Of a stretch of 30,059 nt of DNA, positions 1 to 6,168 are shown piece by piece. The position numbers and the translations under genes are program-made. Below the pieces are notes generated by a model. It did no database searches, was not told the origin of the DNA, and worked only from the letters and a program-made list of their open reading frames with translations. Origin of the DNA: Patescibacteria group bacterium (lineage in GTDB: Bacteria; Patescibacteriota; Minisyncoccia; Phycocordibacterales; UBA2100); assembly GCA_024654485.1 (NCBI GenBank), contig JANLHO010000006.1, forward strand, positions 1 to 30,059, written 5' to 3'. Within the stretch, counting starts at the first letter, position 1. Each line of letters begins with the position of its first letter.

Positions 1-285
1 TATCTCCTTAGGGTGCATGTGGGAGAATGAGTACATCTCCGATTTCCTGAGCGTGAACACATCGCGATACAGAATGGCAAAATGACTTTGCTCACCTACC
101 TCGCTGTCGTGCGCCCCCAATACCCTATACGGCCCCGCGCCACGGATGTGCAAGGGCACGTCTCCCGCATATTCCTGCAGAAGGAGGAAGTCGTACACTC
201 CGCTGTCTATGATCTTTTCCAGAAAATCCGCCACTTCGGGCCTGTACCCCTTCTGGCAGTTGAGCGTGAGGATCTTGACCCGCAT
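1..285 (-). CDS. endonuclease/exonuclease/phosphatase-family protein, N-terminal part
   Basis: Ninety-five codons are visible; the gene runs off the left edge of the window. Translation begins MRVKILTLNCQKGYRPE and continues with DFLLLQEY at about residues 33-40. The TLNC and LLLQE signatures are the first strand Asn and the metal-binding Glu of the endonuclease/exonuclease/phosphatase fold (DNase I, ExoIII and sphingomyelinase relatives). The catalytic His/Asp half lies outside the window, so substrate cannot be judged. The ATG at 285 is supported by a Shine-Dalgarno-like AAGGA 5 nt upstream, one of the few in this window. It follows the membrane protein at 303-863 by 17 nt, so the two are probably co-transcribed. 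Confidence 0.75.
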   Translation of the reverse strand, partial: MRVKILTLNCQKGYRPEVADFLEKIIDSGVYDFLLLQEYAGDVPLHIRGAGPYRVLGAHDSEVGEQSHFAILYRDVFTLRKSEMYSFSHMHPKEI

Positions 286-302
286 ATTTTTCCTTAAATT
301 TA

Positions 303-863
303 TCAGGAGACCGTATTTGAGTCAGTGACCCTTGCCCTTCTAAAGAGCAGGGCTGATACGGCAAAAAGGGCGGCGAAAATTGAATTGGCAACGAACACAC
401 CGATAACGCCTGCATTGCCCCAGCTAACTTCTGGCGAGATGATAAGCGCGGCCACGGGAACCAAAAACTGAACGAGCGCCGCCGCAAACAATGTGCGCGC
501 CATTCCGAGTGGCTTGAAGCGCGAAATAAGCGAACCAACGAGCCCGACAGCGGGTACCGCCCAATACATCAAGTTTGCAGAGTTGTTCTCACTTCCAATA
601 ATACCAACAGCGCCACTGACCCAGCCAAGAAGGATCACTCCGAGAAGTCCAACTCCAAAAGCGAGGCGGTACGTTCTGTTCTGTGTCTTTAACCATCGCC
701 ACAATTCGTAGGCGCCGCCAACAGCCAGCAGTATGACGCCATAAGCAACGGCCTCATTCCACTGCACTTCACTGGCGAAAGGAGGGAATTGTATTACCAG
801 AGGTATTAACAATATAAGTGCAACGACGACAGCCCACACGATAAATCTTGTAGTGTTTTGCAT
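303..863 (-). CDS. multi-pass membrane protein of unknown function
   Basis: A 186-residue protein with about six hydrophobic segments (roughly residues 8-27, 38-55, 67-88, 97-114, 122-142 and 148-171) joined by short loops; positive residues cluster near 56-66 (WRWLKTQNRTYR) and at 172-178. No catalytic motif is visible and I do not recognise the family beyond similarity in style to widespread small hypothetical integral membrane proteins. ATG at 863 is preceded by an AT-rich stretch and no ribosome binding site. It lies between tRNA-Ser and the phosphatase-family gene on the same strand and is likely first or second in that transcript. Confidence 0.7.
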   Translation of the reverse strand: MQNTTRFIVWAVVVALILLIPLVIQFPPFASEVQWNEAVAYGVILLAVGGAYELWRWLKTQNRTYRLAFGVGLLGVILLGWVSGAVGIIGSENNSANLMYWAVPAVGLVGSLISRFKPLGMARTLFAAALVQFLVPVAALIISPEVSWGNAGVIGVFVANSIFAALFAVSALLFRRARVTDSNTVS

Positions 864-904
864 GATGATAAATATTTAAACCCTCTAATGAAGTACAAAG
901 TTGG

Positions 905-997
<93 letters not shown>

Positions 998-1091
998 TTG
1001 AAATTAGAGCCCGTACTTCCGACGGATCTCCTCACGTTTATACCCTTTTTTACAGCGCTTTTCCAGTAGCCCGCCCCGACAACCTTCTTTA

Positions 1092-1367
1092 TTATTCCAA
1101 TATTCTGCAGAATTGGAGTATTGAACGCCCGCGCGCCGTAAGGGCGTGGCGCACCGTAGTCCCCTCATAGCGCTTCATCACAAGCCCCGCGATGAGAAGC
1201 TTGCGCAAATGCTCGGATGCGGTGCGGAAATCTATCATGAGCCGATCGGTTATCTCCGATACGGAAAGCTCGGGATTCTTGTCCAGCATATCCATGACCT
1301 CCACCCGCCGATGATTGGCAGCGCCTTTCAGCATCCTCTCCAGCTCACGGTATCTCCTCTTGTCCAT
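1092..1367 (-). CDS. ArsR-like winged-helix transcriptional regulator
   Basis: A 91-residue single-domain protein. The order of elements fits an ArsR-type winged helix: helix 1 RYRELERMLKGAANHRRVEVM, helix pair LSVSEITDRL and FRTASEHLRKLLIAGLV (recognition helix near residues 48-60), then a wing VMKRYEGTTVRHALT at 63-77. The metal-binding CxC of classical ArsR is absent; the only Cys is near the C-terminus, so the signal is unknown. It probably represses its own gene: a 12-bp palindrome at 1386-1397 lies just upstream of the predicted -10. The -10 TATAGT (1375-1380) is 7 nt from ATG and there is no Shine-Dalgarno site. No partner gene on its own strand is adjacent. Confidence 0.8.
   Translation of the reverse strand: MDKRRYRELERMLKGAANHRRVEVMDMLDKNPELSVSEITDRLMIDFRTASEHLRKLLIAGLVMKRYEGTTVRHALTARGRSILQFCRILE
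1102..1121. promoter_or_regulatory. second copy of the ArsR-gene palindrome, inside its 3' end
   Basis: ATTCTGCAGAAT at 1102-1113, two bases, then GAGTAT at 1116-1121: the same 20-bp layout as 1386-1405, with only the two middle bases different. It lies in the last codons of the regulator gene. It may be a second operator allowing looping across the gene, or one end of a duplicated unit. Confidence 0.5.
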
Positions 1368-1374
1368 CTGGTTA

Positions 1375-1405
1375 ACTATACCCTAATTCTGCAGAATATG
1401 AGTAT
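1375..1405 (-). promoter_or_regulatory. promoter and probable operator of the ArsR-like gene
   Basis: The minus strand reads TATAGT (1375-1380) 7 nt before ATG. Five bases further upstream lies the perfect palindrome ATTCTGCAGAAT (1386-1397), followed on the plus strand after two bases by GAGTAT (1400-1405). The same arrangement recurs at 1102-1121. The site covers the promoter spacer, consistent with autorepression; this is inference. Confidence 0.6.
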
Positions 1406-1485
1406 ACTACGACACGGGCGGGAAATGTTGTACAATGGGCGTTCTCTCCGTATCAAGTTCCCTTGATGCTGGAGAGTATGTTTGC

Positions 1486-1557
1486 GGCCCCATCGTCTAA
1501 CGGTTAGGACGTGAGCTTTTCAAGCTTAAAATCCGGGTTCGATTCCCGGTGGGGTCA
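1486..1557 (+). tRNA. tRNA-Glu(TTC)
   Basis: Acceptor GGCCCCA pairs with TGGGGTC (one G-U pair), anticodon stem TGAGC/GCTTA encloses TTTTCAA giving anticodon TTC, and the T arm is CCGGG-TTCGATT-CCCGG. The discriminator is A and no CCA is encoded, so a CCA-adding enzyme is needed. Its last three bases are also the stop codon (TGA, minus strand) of the convergent Nudix gene. A TACAAT at 1431-1436 could be its -10, about 43 nt upstream of the mature 5' end. Confidence 0.97.
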
Positions 1558-2031
1558 TCGCAAGTTAGACATTCTTTTTTTAGGTAATGATTCTGCCGTC
1601 TTACCCATTTTGGATTCTAATGTTCTACGGACTTGTTCAGTCAAGTCAAATTGAAAAGGATTAGAGGTCCAAACGAAATTCTTTATGGCGTCATTGGCTT
1701 GTTTCTTTGGCTGTGTAGGAAGCGGATCATGGAGAGTGACATTGGCTATCGCGAGTTTTTTGTCTTTTATCTCATAAGAATCCGTAGAGAAATCTTCAAA
1801 TGCACCCTCATACTCAATTCCTAATTCTTCTTTGAGTTCTCTCGCGAGGCCGTCCTTCATCGTTTCTCCCTGTCTGATTTTCCCACCCGGGAAATACCAC
1901 TTTTCGGAAGGACCCTGCACGAGCAACACTTCCTTCTCACCGCTCTCATTTTCTCGAAAAATACACACGCCAACTATCAAATCCATCTCTTGCCCCTCAA
2001 CACCAACCCTTCTTACTTGCTCAAGTGCCAT
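1555..2031 (-). CDS. Nudix hydrolase
   Basis: A 158-residue protein with a perfect Nudix box at about residues 50-72: GKIRQGE, seven residues, then RELKEELGI, matching GX5EX7REUXEEXGU, the metal-binding helix used to cleave nucleoside diphosphates linked to another group X. VGVCIF and KWYFPGG before it are the usual first strands. The C-terminal 20 residues are basic and look disordered. Substrate cannot be assigned. ATG at 2031 has TACAAT (2039-2044) 7 nt upstream and no Shine-Dalgarno site; Met16 is an alternative start. It is divergent from the AbrB-like gene, sharing the 113-bp region that contains the large palindrome. Confidence 0.9.
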   Translation of the reverse strand: MALEQVRRVGVEGQEMDLIVGVCIFRENESGEKEVLLVQGPSEKWYFPGGKIRQGETMKDGLARELKEELGIEYEGAFEDFSTDSYEIKDKKLAIANVTLHDPLPTQPKKQANDAIKNFVWTSNPFQFDLTEQVRRTLESKMGKTAESLPKKRMSNLR

Positions 2032-2038
2032 ATGAATT

Positions 2039-2051
2039 ATTGTAACTCTAG
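2039..2051 (-). promoter_or_regulatory. -10 of the Nudix gene with a partial operator half-site
   Basis: Minus-strand TACAAT at 2039-2044 lies 7 nt before ATG. Immediately next to it the plus strand reads AACTCTAG (2044-2051), the same eight bases as part of the 36-bp palindrome at 2093-2128, so the AbrB-like protein might also touch this promoter. Confidence 0.4.
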
Positions 2052-2092
2052 GTAGTTCTAATCCCTAAAGGCAGCATACACATCGCGGTGGG

Positions 2093-2128
2093 TGCTCTAG
2101 AGTTTGCTCTAGAGCAAACTCTAGAGCA
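2093..2128. promoter_or_regulatory. perfect 36-bp palindrome, three CTCTAGAG units on a 12-bp period
   Basis: The whole 36 bp is its own reverse complement. It contains the 8-bp palindrome CTCTAGAG three times, at 2095-2102, 2107-2114 and 2119-2126, each 12 bp apart. It ends 4 bp before the -10 of the AbrB-like gene and so covers its -35 region. Most likely a multi-dimer operator for autorepression. Confidence 0.7.
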
Positions 2129-2132
2129 GTGC

Positions 2133-2138
2133 TATGAT
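2133..2138 (+). promoter_or_regulatory. -10 element of the AbrB-like gene (leaderless)
   Basis: TATGAT at 2133-2138 followed by six bases and then ATG at 2145. With the usual 6-7 nt from -10 to start site, transcription would begin at or next to the A of ATG. Confidence 0.6.
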
Positions 2139-2144
2139 TCTTGT

Positions 2145-2324
2145 ATGGCTCGGCGCAAACTTGAAAGCAGAAATATCCGCAAACTCACCCGCACCGGCAC
2201 GGGCCGGAGCATTTCGCTTACCCTACCCATTGAATACGTCCGCGCGCTCCGTTGGCAAGACAGGCAGAAGGTAGTCGTCCGGAAATCGGGCAAGAAGCTC
2301 ATCATTGAGGACTGGAAAAAGTGA
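2145..2324 (+). CDS. AbrB/MazE-type swapped-hairpin DNA-binding protein (orphan)
   Basis: A 59-residue protein. RKLTRTGTGRSISLTLPIEY near residues 12-31 is the typical SpoVT-AbrB start (a strand, a turn, then LP plus a helix), followed by LRWQDRQKVVVRKSGKKLIIE, the second strand pair. Such proteins dimerise and bind palindromic DNA, as MazE antitoxins and AbrB regulators do. I chose ATG 2145 rather than the upstream start at 2088, because the latter would translate through the palindrome and the -10, and the fold begins just after 2145. No toxin gene follows: only 45 bp separate its stop from the convergent gene. It is therefore an orphan antitoxin-like regulator, probably acting on its own palindromic operator. 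Confidence 0.8.
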   Translation: MARRKLESRNIRKLTRTGTGRSISLTLPIEYVRALRWQDRQKVVVRKSGKKLIIEDWKK

Positions 2325-2369
2325 CCCTCTACGCATTTTTGCCTGCGCAATCGCGGTGTGGGATGCGCG

Positions 2370-3704
2370 TTACTGAAGCGTCGCCAACCTGCCGCGCGCC
2401 TGCTCGGAGAGCATGCTCAGGCGTTTGGCGAATTCATACTTTGATTCCGGCAGTATCGCCCGGAAGAAATCCCTCGCTATCTGATCTATATCTCGTTTTT
2501 GCTCGTCCTTCATTACAAGGCGCGTCTTCTTCATGTCCCCTTCCGTGCCCCAAAGTATATAGGCAAGCGCGCACCAATATTTCAGATCATCTTGCGCCTC
2601 TTCAGGCAAAGTGAAGCCCCTGCTCGCAAGCAGATCAGAGAACGACGATAGTTGTGCGTGTGTTATCTCTTCCGTCATGCGCAAGACGGATTTCATGTGC
2701 TTCAGGTGCTCAAGATGATTTATATAGAGAATGGTGCCAATATGGCCAAATGGGTACGTGATGACTCTGATGTTGGGGTTGGCCGCTTGAGCTTTTTTAG
2801 CGATTCTCTCACCAAATTCACGTGGTATGTAGAGGTCGTTCGCAGCGACGGCAAAGATAGTGTCGTCGCCCAGCGATTCGCAATTGTCATAAGGCAGCAG
2901 GGAGCGTTGCCGTCCATCTTCATCCTCATAACTAAATGCTTTGTTGTATTCCGCCCCACTCACTATCCCTCTATCTACGATATCTCGTTTGTACGGTTCA
3001 AGTATCTTGGAGGCAAAGATCTCCTCCCCAAGACCGTATCCCGAAGCTGCACTAATTAGCCTGCCTTGATTCTTCTTGGGCAAGTCATTGAAAGTCTTGA
3101 TTCCGCAGCCGTTGGACGCGCTGTCTGAGATGACGCTGATCTTTTGGTTTGGATCTTCCTGAAGGATTTTAGCTACGTACTCGTCCTTCTGCGCAAGCAT
3201 CCGATTGAATATACTGCACGTGACCTCAGGATATTGGTTGACAAAGCCGCCGGGTAAGGTGATGACGGCACTGCGACCCCACTTGGGTATGAAGTTGTAA
3301 TTGTAGCTATTCGCGACGGTAGTATCCCATGGCGGGAATACGATCCATACCTCATCGGCTCCTGTATATTCTTGAGAGTCGCGATGGTCAAATTCGCTCA
3401 CCTCATTCCAAACTCTGGAATATCGCAAATGAGTGTTGTGAAGGTCAGTATTCAGCTCTGAATACAGCCGGTCAAGAGGAGAGTCATTCTTGGCTTCTAC
3501 CTCGCGAAAAAATTCGTTAACCGCCTTCGCTACAGATACACTTCCCCTGCCTAGTTCTTTCGCTCTATCCACCGCCCTGCGTCTCGCATCGGCAATGCTC
3601 TGGGTAAACGACTCCTCTGGCAATGCGACATTCGGTATCCTAAAGCTCGGCGGCGGCTCCGCAGAGCCTTTTGCATTCTCCGATTTTCTGAATTGCTCCA
3701 ACAT
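2370..3704 (-). CDS. alpha/beta-hydrolase-like protein of unknown substrate
   Basis: About 444 residues from ATG 3704; a TTG at 3725 would add seven. Counting from the TTG, a nucleophile elbow S-A-S-N-G sits at 202-206 (Ser204), followed by IFAVAANDLYIP with an acidic residue at Asp297 and YPFGHIGTI with His328. This Ser-Asp-His order and spacing fit an alpha/beta hydrolase, with SASNG replacing the usual GxSxG. EVWIVFPPWDTT (125-136) is a likely early strand and oxyanion loop. The first ~110 residues are charged and helical, and the last ~110 are a helical extension. No signal peptide is visible. TACAAT at 3734-3739 is the likely -10. The triad is inferred from motif order, not from an alignment. 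Confidence 0.6.
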   Translation of the reverse strand: MLEQFRKSENAKGSAEPPPSFRIPNVALPEESFTQSIADARRRAVDRAKELGRGSVSVAKAVNEFFREVEAKNDSPLDRLYSELNTDLHNTHLRYSRVWNEVSEFDHRDSQEYTGADEVWIVFPPWDTTVANSYNYNFIPKWGRSAVITLPGGFVNQYPEVTCSIFNRMLAQKDEYVAKILQEDPNQKISVISDSASNGCGIKTFNDLPKKNQGRLISAASGYGLGEEIFASKILEPYKRDIVDRGIVSGAEYNKAFSYEDEDGRQRSLLPYDNCESLGDDTIFAVAANDLYIPREFGERIAKKAQAANPNIRVITYPFGHIGTILYINHLEHLKHMKSVLRMTEEITHAQLSSFSDLLASRGFTLPEEAQDDLKYWCALAYILWGTEGDMKKTRLVMKDEQKRDIDQIARDFFRAILPESKYEFAKRLSMLSEQARGRLATLQ

Positions 3705-3733
3705 AACTCCAACGCATGCGGGCAAGCTCCGTC

Positions 3734-3739
3734 ATTGTA
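3734..3739 (-). promoter_or_regulatory. -10 element of the hydrolase-like gene
   Basis: Minus-strand TACAAT, with a weak TTGTAT about 15 bp upstream. It lies 8 nt before the TTG start and 29 nt before the ATG start, so it does not settle which start is used. Confidence 0.4.
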
Positions 3740-3777
3740 TCAGACGCGCGCCGGATACAAGCCGCGCACCGTCGTGG

Positions 3778-4305
3778 CTACTGCGCCGAGAAAGTGGTGC
3801 CGGCTACCGAGCCGTCTGCGTTGGTTATCAGGATGTCCTGATGCAGATCAAACCGGTGGCCCTCGCCGCTGTCCACGTAGAGAAGGACCTGATAATTTTG
3901 CCCCGCTTCCGTGGCACGCAAAAGCGGCACGGAGATGTCGGTGTGCGTACCTGCGTCAAACCATGCCGCGCCGAGCGTTCTGCCGCTCGCGTCGCGCACG
4001 GCTACCCAGCCGGGCTGCGAAAGCGTGGCCGATGCCACCGCGACGGAGCTCCCTGCCGGCTGCGCCGCGACGGAGACCTGCTCACCGCTTCCTGTCGTCG
4101 TAGGCACAGAATCCGAAATGGGGCCGCTCACGCTGCCTCCGTTCGCATCCGAGTCCGACGTGCCATCCATACCTGCCGCCGTCTCGCTGTCCGACGCCAT
4201 TGAGCTACCAGCAGAAGGGTGTGTGATTATCCACCAGCCCAAAATAAGGACGATGACAGCCAGCACCCCGATAATAACCTGATATGTCCGTTCGTTTGTT
4301 GTCAT
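3778..4305 (-). CDS. membrane-anchored extracytoplasmic protein with a DUF7282-like domain
   Basis: A 175-residue protein. Residues 9-29 form one hydrophobic helix (VIIGVLAVIVLILGWWII), which serves as a signal anchor. Residues 31-85 are a Ser/Gly/Asp-rich linker. From about 88 to the end, a beta-rich domain contains SQPGWVAVRD, LGAAWFDAGTHTDISVPL, YQVLLYVDSGEGHRFD and a final DG strand. This pattern (QPG near the start, GxHxxVxVxL, then LYxDxGxxxxF) resembles the DUF7282 domain of surface proteins in archaea and Patescibacteria, recalled from memory. It probably faces the outside; function unknown. A promoter is visible at 4348-4375. No Shine-Dalgarno site precedes ATG. Confidence 0.7.
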   Translation of the reverse strand: MTTNERTYQVIIGVLAVIVLILGWWIITHPSAGSSMASDSETAAGMDGTSDSDANGGSVSGPISDSVPTTTGSGEQVSVAAQPAGSSVAVASATLSQPGWVAVRDASGRTLGAAWFDAGTHTDISVPLLRATEAGQNYQVLLYVDSGEGHRFDLHQDILITNADGSVAGTTFSAQ

Positions 4306-4347
4306 ACTAAAAATAAGGTTGCATGCGCGCGCTAGTAATATATATGC

Positions 4348-4375
4348 AGTGTAGGGTATGGCGTGGCGTAGTCAA
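4348..4375 (-). promoter_or_regulatory. sigma-70-type promoter of the anchored surface protein
   Basis: Minus strand TTGACT (4370-4375), 16-bp spacer, TACACT (4348-4353). This is one of the few promoters here with a good -35. It predicts a leader of about 36 nt before ATG 4305. Confidence 0.6.
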
Positions 4376-4418
4376 TCCCCGCCAAAAACGCGGTTTTTTG
4401 CACTTTTTCGCCGTATAT

Positions 4419-5111
4419 TCAGTATCCGGCGCGTATGGCATTCCATACGGAGGCCGCCTCTATCGCTCCCTCGCGCAAGATGACGGGATTTTTGGGTGAG
4501 GACAAATCCACTACGGTAGAAGATTGTGACTCGGGCAGCTCTCCCGCATCTATCGCGAGATCTATTTTTGCTATGCTAGTGTTTTGCAAAACACTAGCAT
4601 AGGAATCTGGTTCGGGCCGGTCGCCGGACAGTTGTTTGAGAATCGCCGCTACCGTGCGCTCCGGCGCCTCGGTGCTCTTGTTGGCGCTCGTGGCCGTCAC
4701 GGGAGTGCCGAGCTCCTCAAGAAGCGCGGCGCAAAAAGCGTTGTCCGGAATGCGGAAGCCGAAAGTCGGAATTCCGCGGCAGATTCCCGCATCAAGCCCC
4801 TCTTTTTTGTTTACGATGAACGTGAGCTTTCCCCGGGGCAGCCTGCTGGCAAGCTGCCGCGTGATGTGGCTGATGTCGCCGTACTCCTCCGCCATCGCCA
4901 TATCGGATACTATCGCGTGAATTGGCTTGTCATCTGCGCGCCCTTTGATGGCGTAGACCTTCTCTACCGCCTTATCGGAAAAAGCATCGGCACCCAGCCC
5001 GTACAGGGTATCCGTGGGGTACAGCACGACGCCGCCCGCGCGGATCACGTCTGCCGCTTTTTTCGCCGCACCCGCTATCTCCTCCTGAGCATTGATGCGT
5101 ATCGTTTCCAT
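4419..5111 (-). CDS. tsaC: threonylcarbamoyl-AMP synthase, YrdC/Sua5 family
   Basis: A 230-residue YrdC-domain protein that makes threonylcarbamoyl-AMP from threonine, bicarbonate and ATP, the first step of t6A37 synthesis in ANN-decoding tRNAs. Seen: GGVVLYPTDTLYGLGADA (27-44), K56-x-R58 in AIKGRADDKPI, GKLTFIV, FGFRIPDN (118-124) and the TSANKS loop (141-146), all expected YrdC landmarks. STVVDL and ILREGAI close the domain. It is longer than a minimal TsaC because of a segment at about residues 162-182, part of which is encoded by a perfect 32-bp palindrome (4571-4602). Predicted leaderless: TAGCAT at 5119-5124 is 7 nt before ATG. The partner gene tsaD lies about 1 kb away on the other strand. 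Confidence 0.92.
   Translation of the reverse strand: METIRINAQEEIAGAAKKAADVIRAGGVVLYPTDTLYGLGADAFSDKAVEKVYAIKGRADDKPIHAIVSDMAMAEEYGDISHITRQLASRLPRGKLTFIVNKKEGLDAGICRGIPTFGFRIPDNAFCAALLEELGTPVTATSANKSTEAPERTVAAILKQLSGDRPEPDSYASVLQNTSIAKIDLAIDAGELPESQSSTVVDLSSPKNPVILREGAIEAASVWNAIRAGY
4571..4602. repeat. perfect 32-bp palindrome inside tsaC
   Basis: The 32 bp equals its own reverse complement with no loop: outer CTATGCTAGT, centre GTTTTGCAAAAC. It encodes roughly residues 171-181 of TsaC (YASVLQNTSIA), between the end of the SxN helix region and the STVVDL strand, a place where TsaC proteins tolerate length change. Confidence 0.75.
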
Positions 5112-5118
5112 GCACTAC

Positions 5119-5124
5119 ATGCTA
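5119..5124 (-). promoter_or_regulatory. -10 element of tsaC (leaderless)
   Basis: Minus-strand TAGCAT lies 7 nt before ATG 5111; no Shine-Dalgarno site. On the plus strand, TATACT at 5146-5151 is a likely -10 for tRNA-Val, so the two are divergent. Confidence 0.5.
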
Positions 5125-5145
5125 CCGAAATAGTTCTCATTCTGC

Positions 5146-5151
5146 TATACT
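5146..5151 (+). promoter_or_regulatory. probable -10 element for tRNA-Val
   Basis: TATACT about 65 bp upstream of the mature tRNA 5' end; no clear -35. It predicts a precursor leader of about 60 nt. Confidence 0.4.
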
Positions 5152-5216
5152 CGTCGCGTTGCGCACAGTTGGATGTCCATCGGCATGCACGACCTGGTGG
5201 ATAGAACGCGCGCAGG

Positions 5217-5288
5217 GCGCGGTTAGCTCAGTGGTAGAGCGACCCCTTGACGTGGGGTAGGCCGAGGGTTCAATTCCTTCACCGCGCA
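5217..5288 (+). tRNA. tRNA-Val(GAC)
   Basis: Acceptor GCGCGGT pairs with ACCGCGC, the D arm contains AGCTCAGTGGTAGAGC, anticodon stem ACCCC/GGGGT encloses TTGACGT giving anticodon GAC, and the T arm is GAGGG-TTCAATT-CCTTC. The discriminator is A, followed by CCG, so CCA is not encoded. The 3' ten bases overlap the convergent aminotransferase gene, whose stop codon lies where the T arm meets the acceptor stem. Confidence 0.97.
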
Positions 5289-6139
5289 CCGAGTGAGTCC
5301 GGCATGATTCCGCCGCAGGTATCAAGAAAGTGTCCGAACGCCTCCATGAGTTGCCGCAAGTCCGGCGGGGGTGGTGGCATCCGCGTGTCGTCCACGGAGA
5401 GGATGGGCAGGATTTTTGAGGACGTGCTCGTGAGGAAAGCGCCATCATAGTGCGATATATCGCTATATTTGATATCGCGCTCTTCCAGTGCGAAGCCCAT
5501 GTCTGCGGCGACCTTGAGGACCGCTTTTCGCGTGACGCCGAGCAGTATTTTCTCCTCCGGCGGAGAGTAGAGTGTCTTATCCTTCATGCAAAAGAAATTG
5601 GTGCGCGTGCCCTCTCTGACGCATCCCTCGCCGTCTATTAGAAGAGCGTCGTACGCGCCCGCGTTCTTCGCGTCGCGGTAGGCGAGGTAGCTGCGCAACA
5701 TGCTTAGAGATTTGGCATGCGGGAAAGGACGCTCGTACTCCACGCTGATGCAGTGCACGCCGTCGCGATAGATTTTCTTGTCGGGATATAGAGGGTTGAG
5801 ACACTGGATGTAGAGAGTCGCGTCCTCCGCGCGCTTCGCGCCGACGAGGAGGATTTTCACGTTGCACTCTTTGGCGGCGTTCTTCTCTACGAGCGCGCGG
5901 ACGGCGGCAGCGATGAAATCCTGCGTCAGCGCGTGCTCAAGCCCCAGGATCTCCGCCGAGGAGAGCAAGCGCTCCGCGTGATCCGATAGGAAGTACGGAA
6001 TGCCTCCGGCGACGCGCAGCGACTCGTATACGCCGAATCCGTACGAGTACGCTATGTCCGAAAGCGGCACCAGCGCCTGCTCCGCAGGCAGCGTTTCGCC
6101 ATTTCTGGAAAAGTACGGGAAGGCGTCCGGCGATTTCAT
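5279..6139 (-). CDS. class IV PLP aminotransferase (branched-chain aminotransferase-like)
   Basis: About 286 residues of fold-type IV PLP enzyme. Counting from the alternative GTG at 6145: YGFGVYESLRV (35-45) is the conserved early motif, K145 in PHAKSLSM is the likely PLP-binding lysine, and DALLIDGEGCVREGTRTNFF (166-185) contains Glu178, which contacts the PLP ring nitrogen. A polyproline loop MPPPPP lies near the C-terminus. Family members act on branched-chain amino acids, D-amino acids or aminodeoxychorismate; no other pathway gene is nearby, so the substrate is open. ATG 6139 is preferred because CATAAT (6148-6153) is 8 nt upstream. The 3' end overlaps tRNA-Val by 10 bp. Confidence 0.85.
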   Translation of the reverse strand: MKSPDAFPYFSRNGETLPAEQALVPLSDIAYSYGFGVYESLRVAGGIPYFLSDHAERLLSSAEILGLEHALTQDFIAAAVRALVEKNAAKECNVKILLVGAKRAEDATLYIQCLNPLYPDKKIYRDGVHCISVEYERPFPHAKSLSMLRSYLAYRDAKNAGAYDALLIDGEGCVREGTRTNFFCMKDKTLYSPPEEKILLGVTRKAVLKVAADMGFALEERDIKYSDISHYDGAFLTSTSSKILPILSVDDTRMPPPPPDLRQLMEAFGHFLDTCGGIMPDSLGAR

Positions 6140-6147
6140 AATCACAC

Positions 6148-6162
6148 ATTATGCGCTATAAC
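6148..6162. promoter_or_regulatory. back-to-back -10 elements of the aminotransferase and tsaD
   Basis: Minus-strand CATAAT (6148-6153) serves the aminotransferase (8 nt to ATG 6139). Plus-strand TATAAC (6157-6162) serves tsaD (6 nt to ATG 6169). Only 3 bp separate them, so each -35 position would fall in or at the other gene's coding sequence and the two promoters probably exclude each other. Confidence 0.55.
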
Positions 6163-6168
6163 CTCCAT

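Noticed and set aside
998..1091. Possible short peptide KKGYKREEIRRKYGL on the minus strand between the ArsR-like gene and tRNA-Ser
   Set aside because: It has no start codon or ribosome binding site, and its frame is only about 25 codons long. It reads as chance in the tRNA leader.
2321..2614. Open frame after the AbrB-like gene as a possible toxin partner
   Set aside because: Most of it lies antisense to the C-terminal part of the hydrolase-like gene, its translation is Cys/Pro/Arg-rich with no toxin motif, and no start signal is present.
4376..4418. A/T-rich inverted repeat after tsaC as a terminator
   Set aside because: The stem is only CAAAAA/TTTTTG with no GC base, too weak to call.
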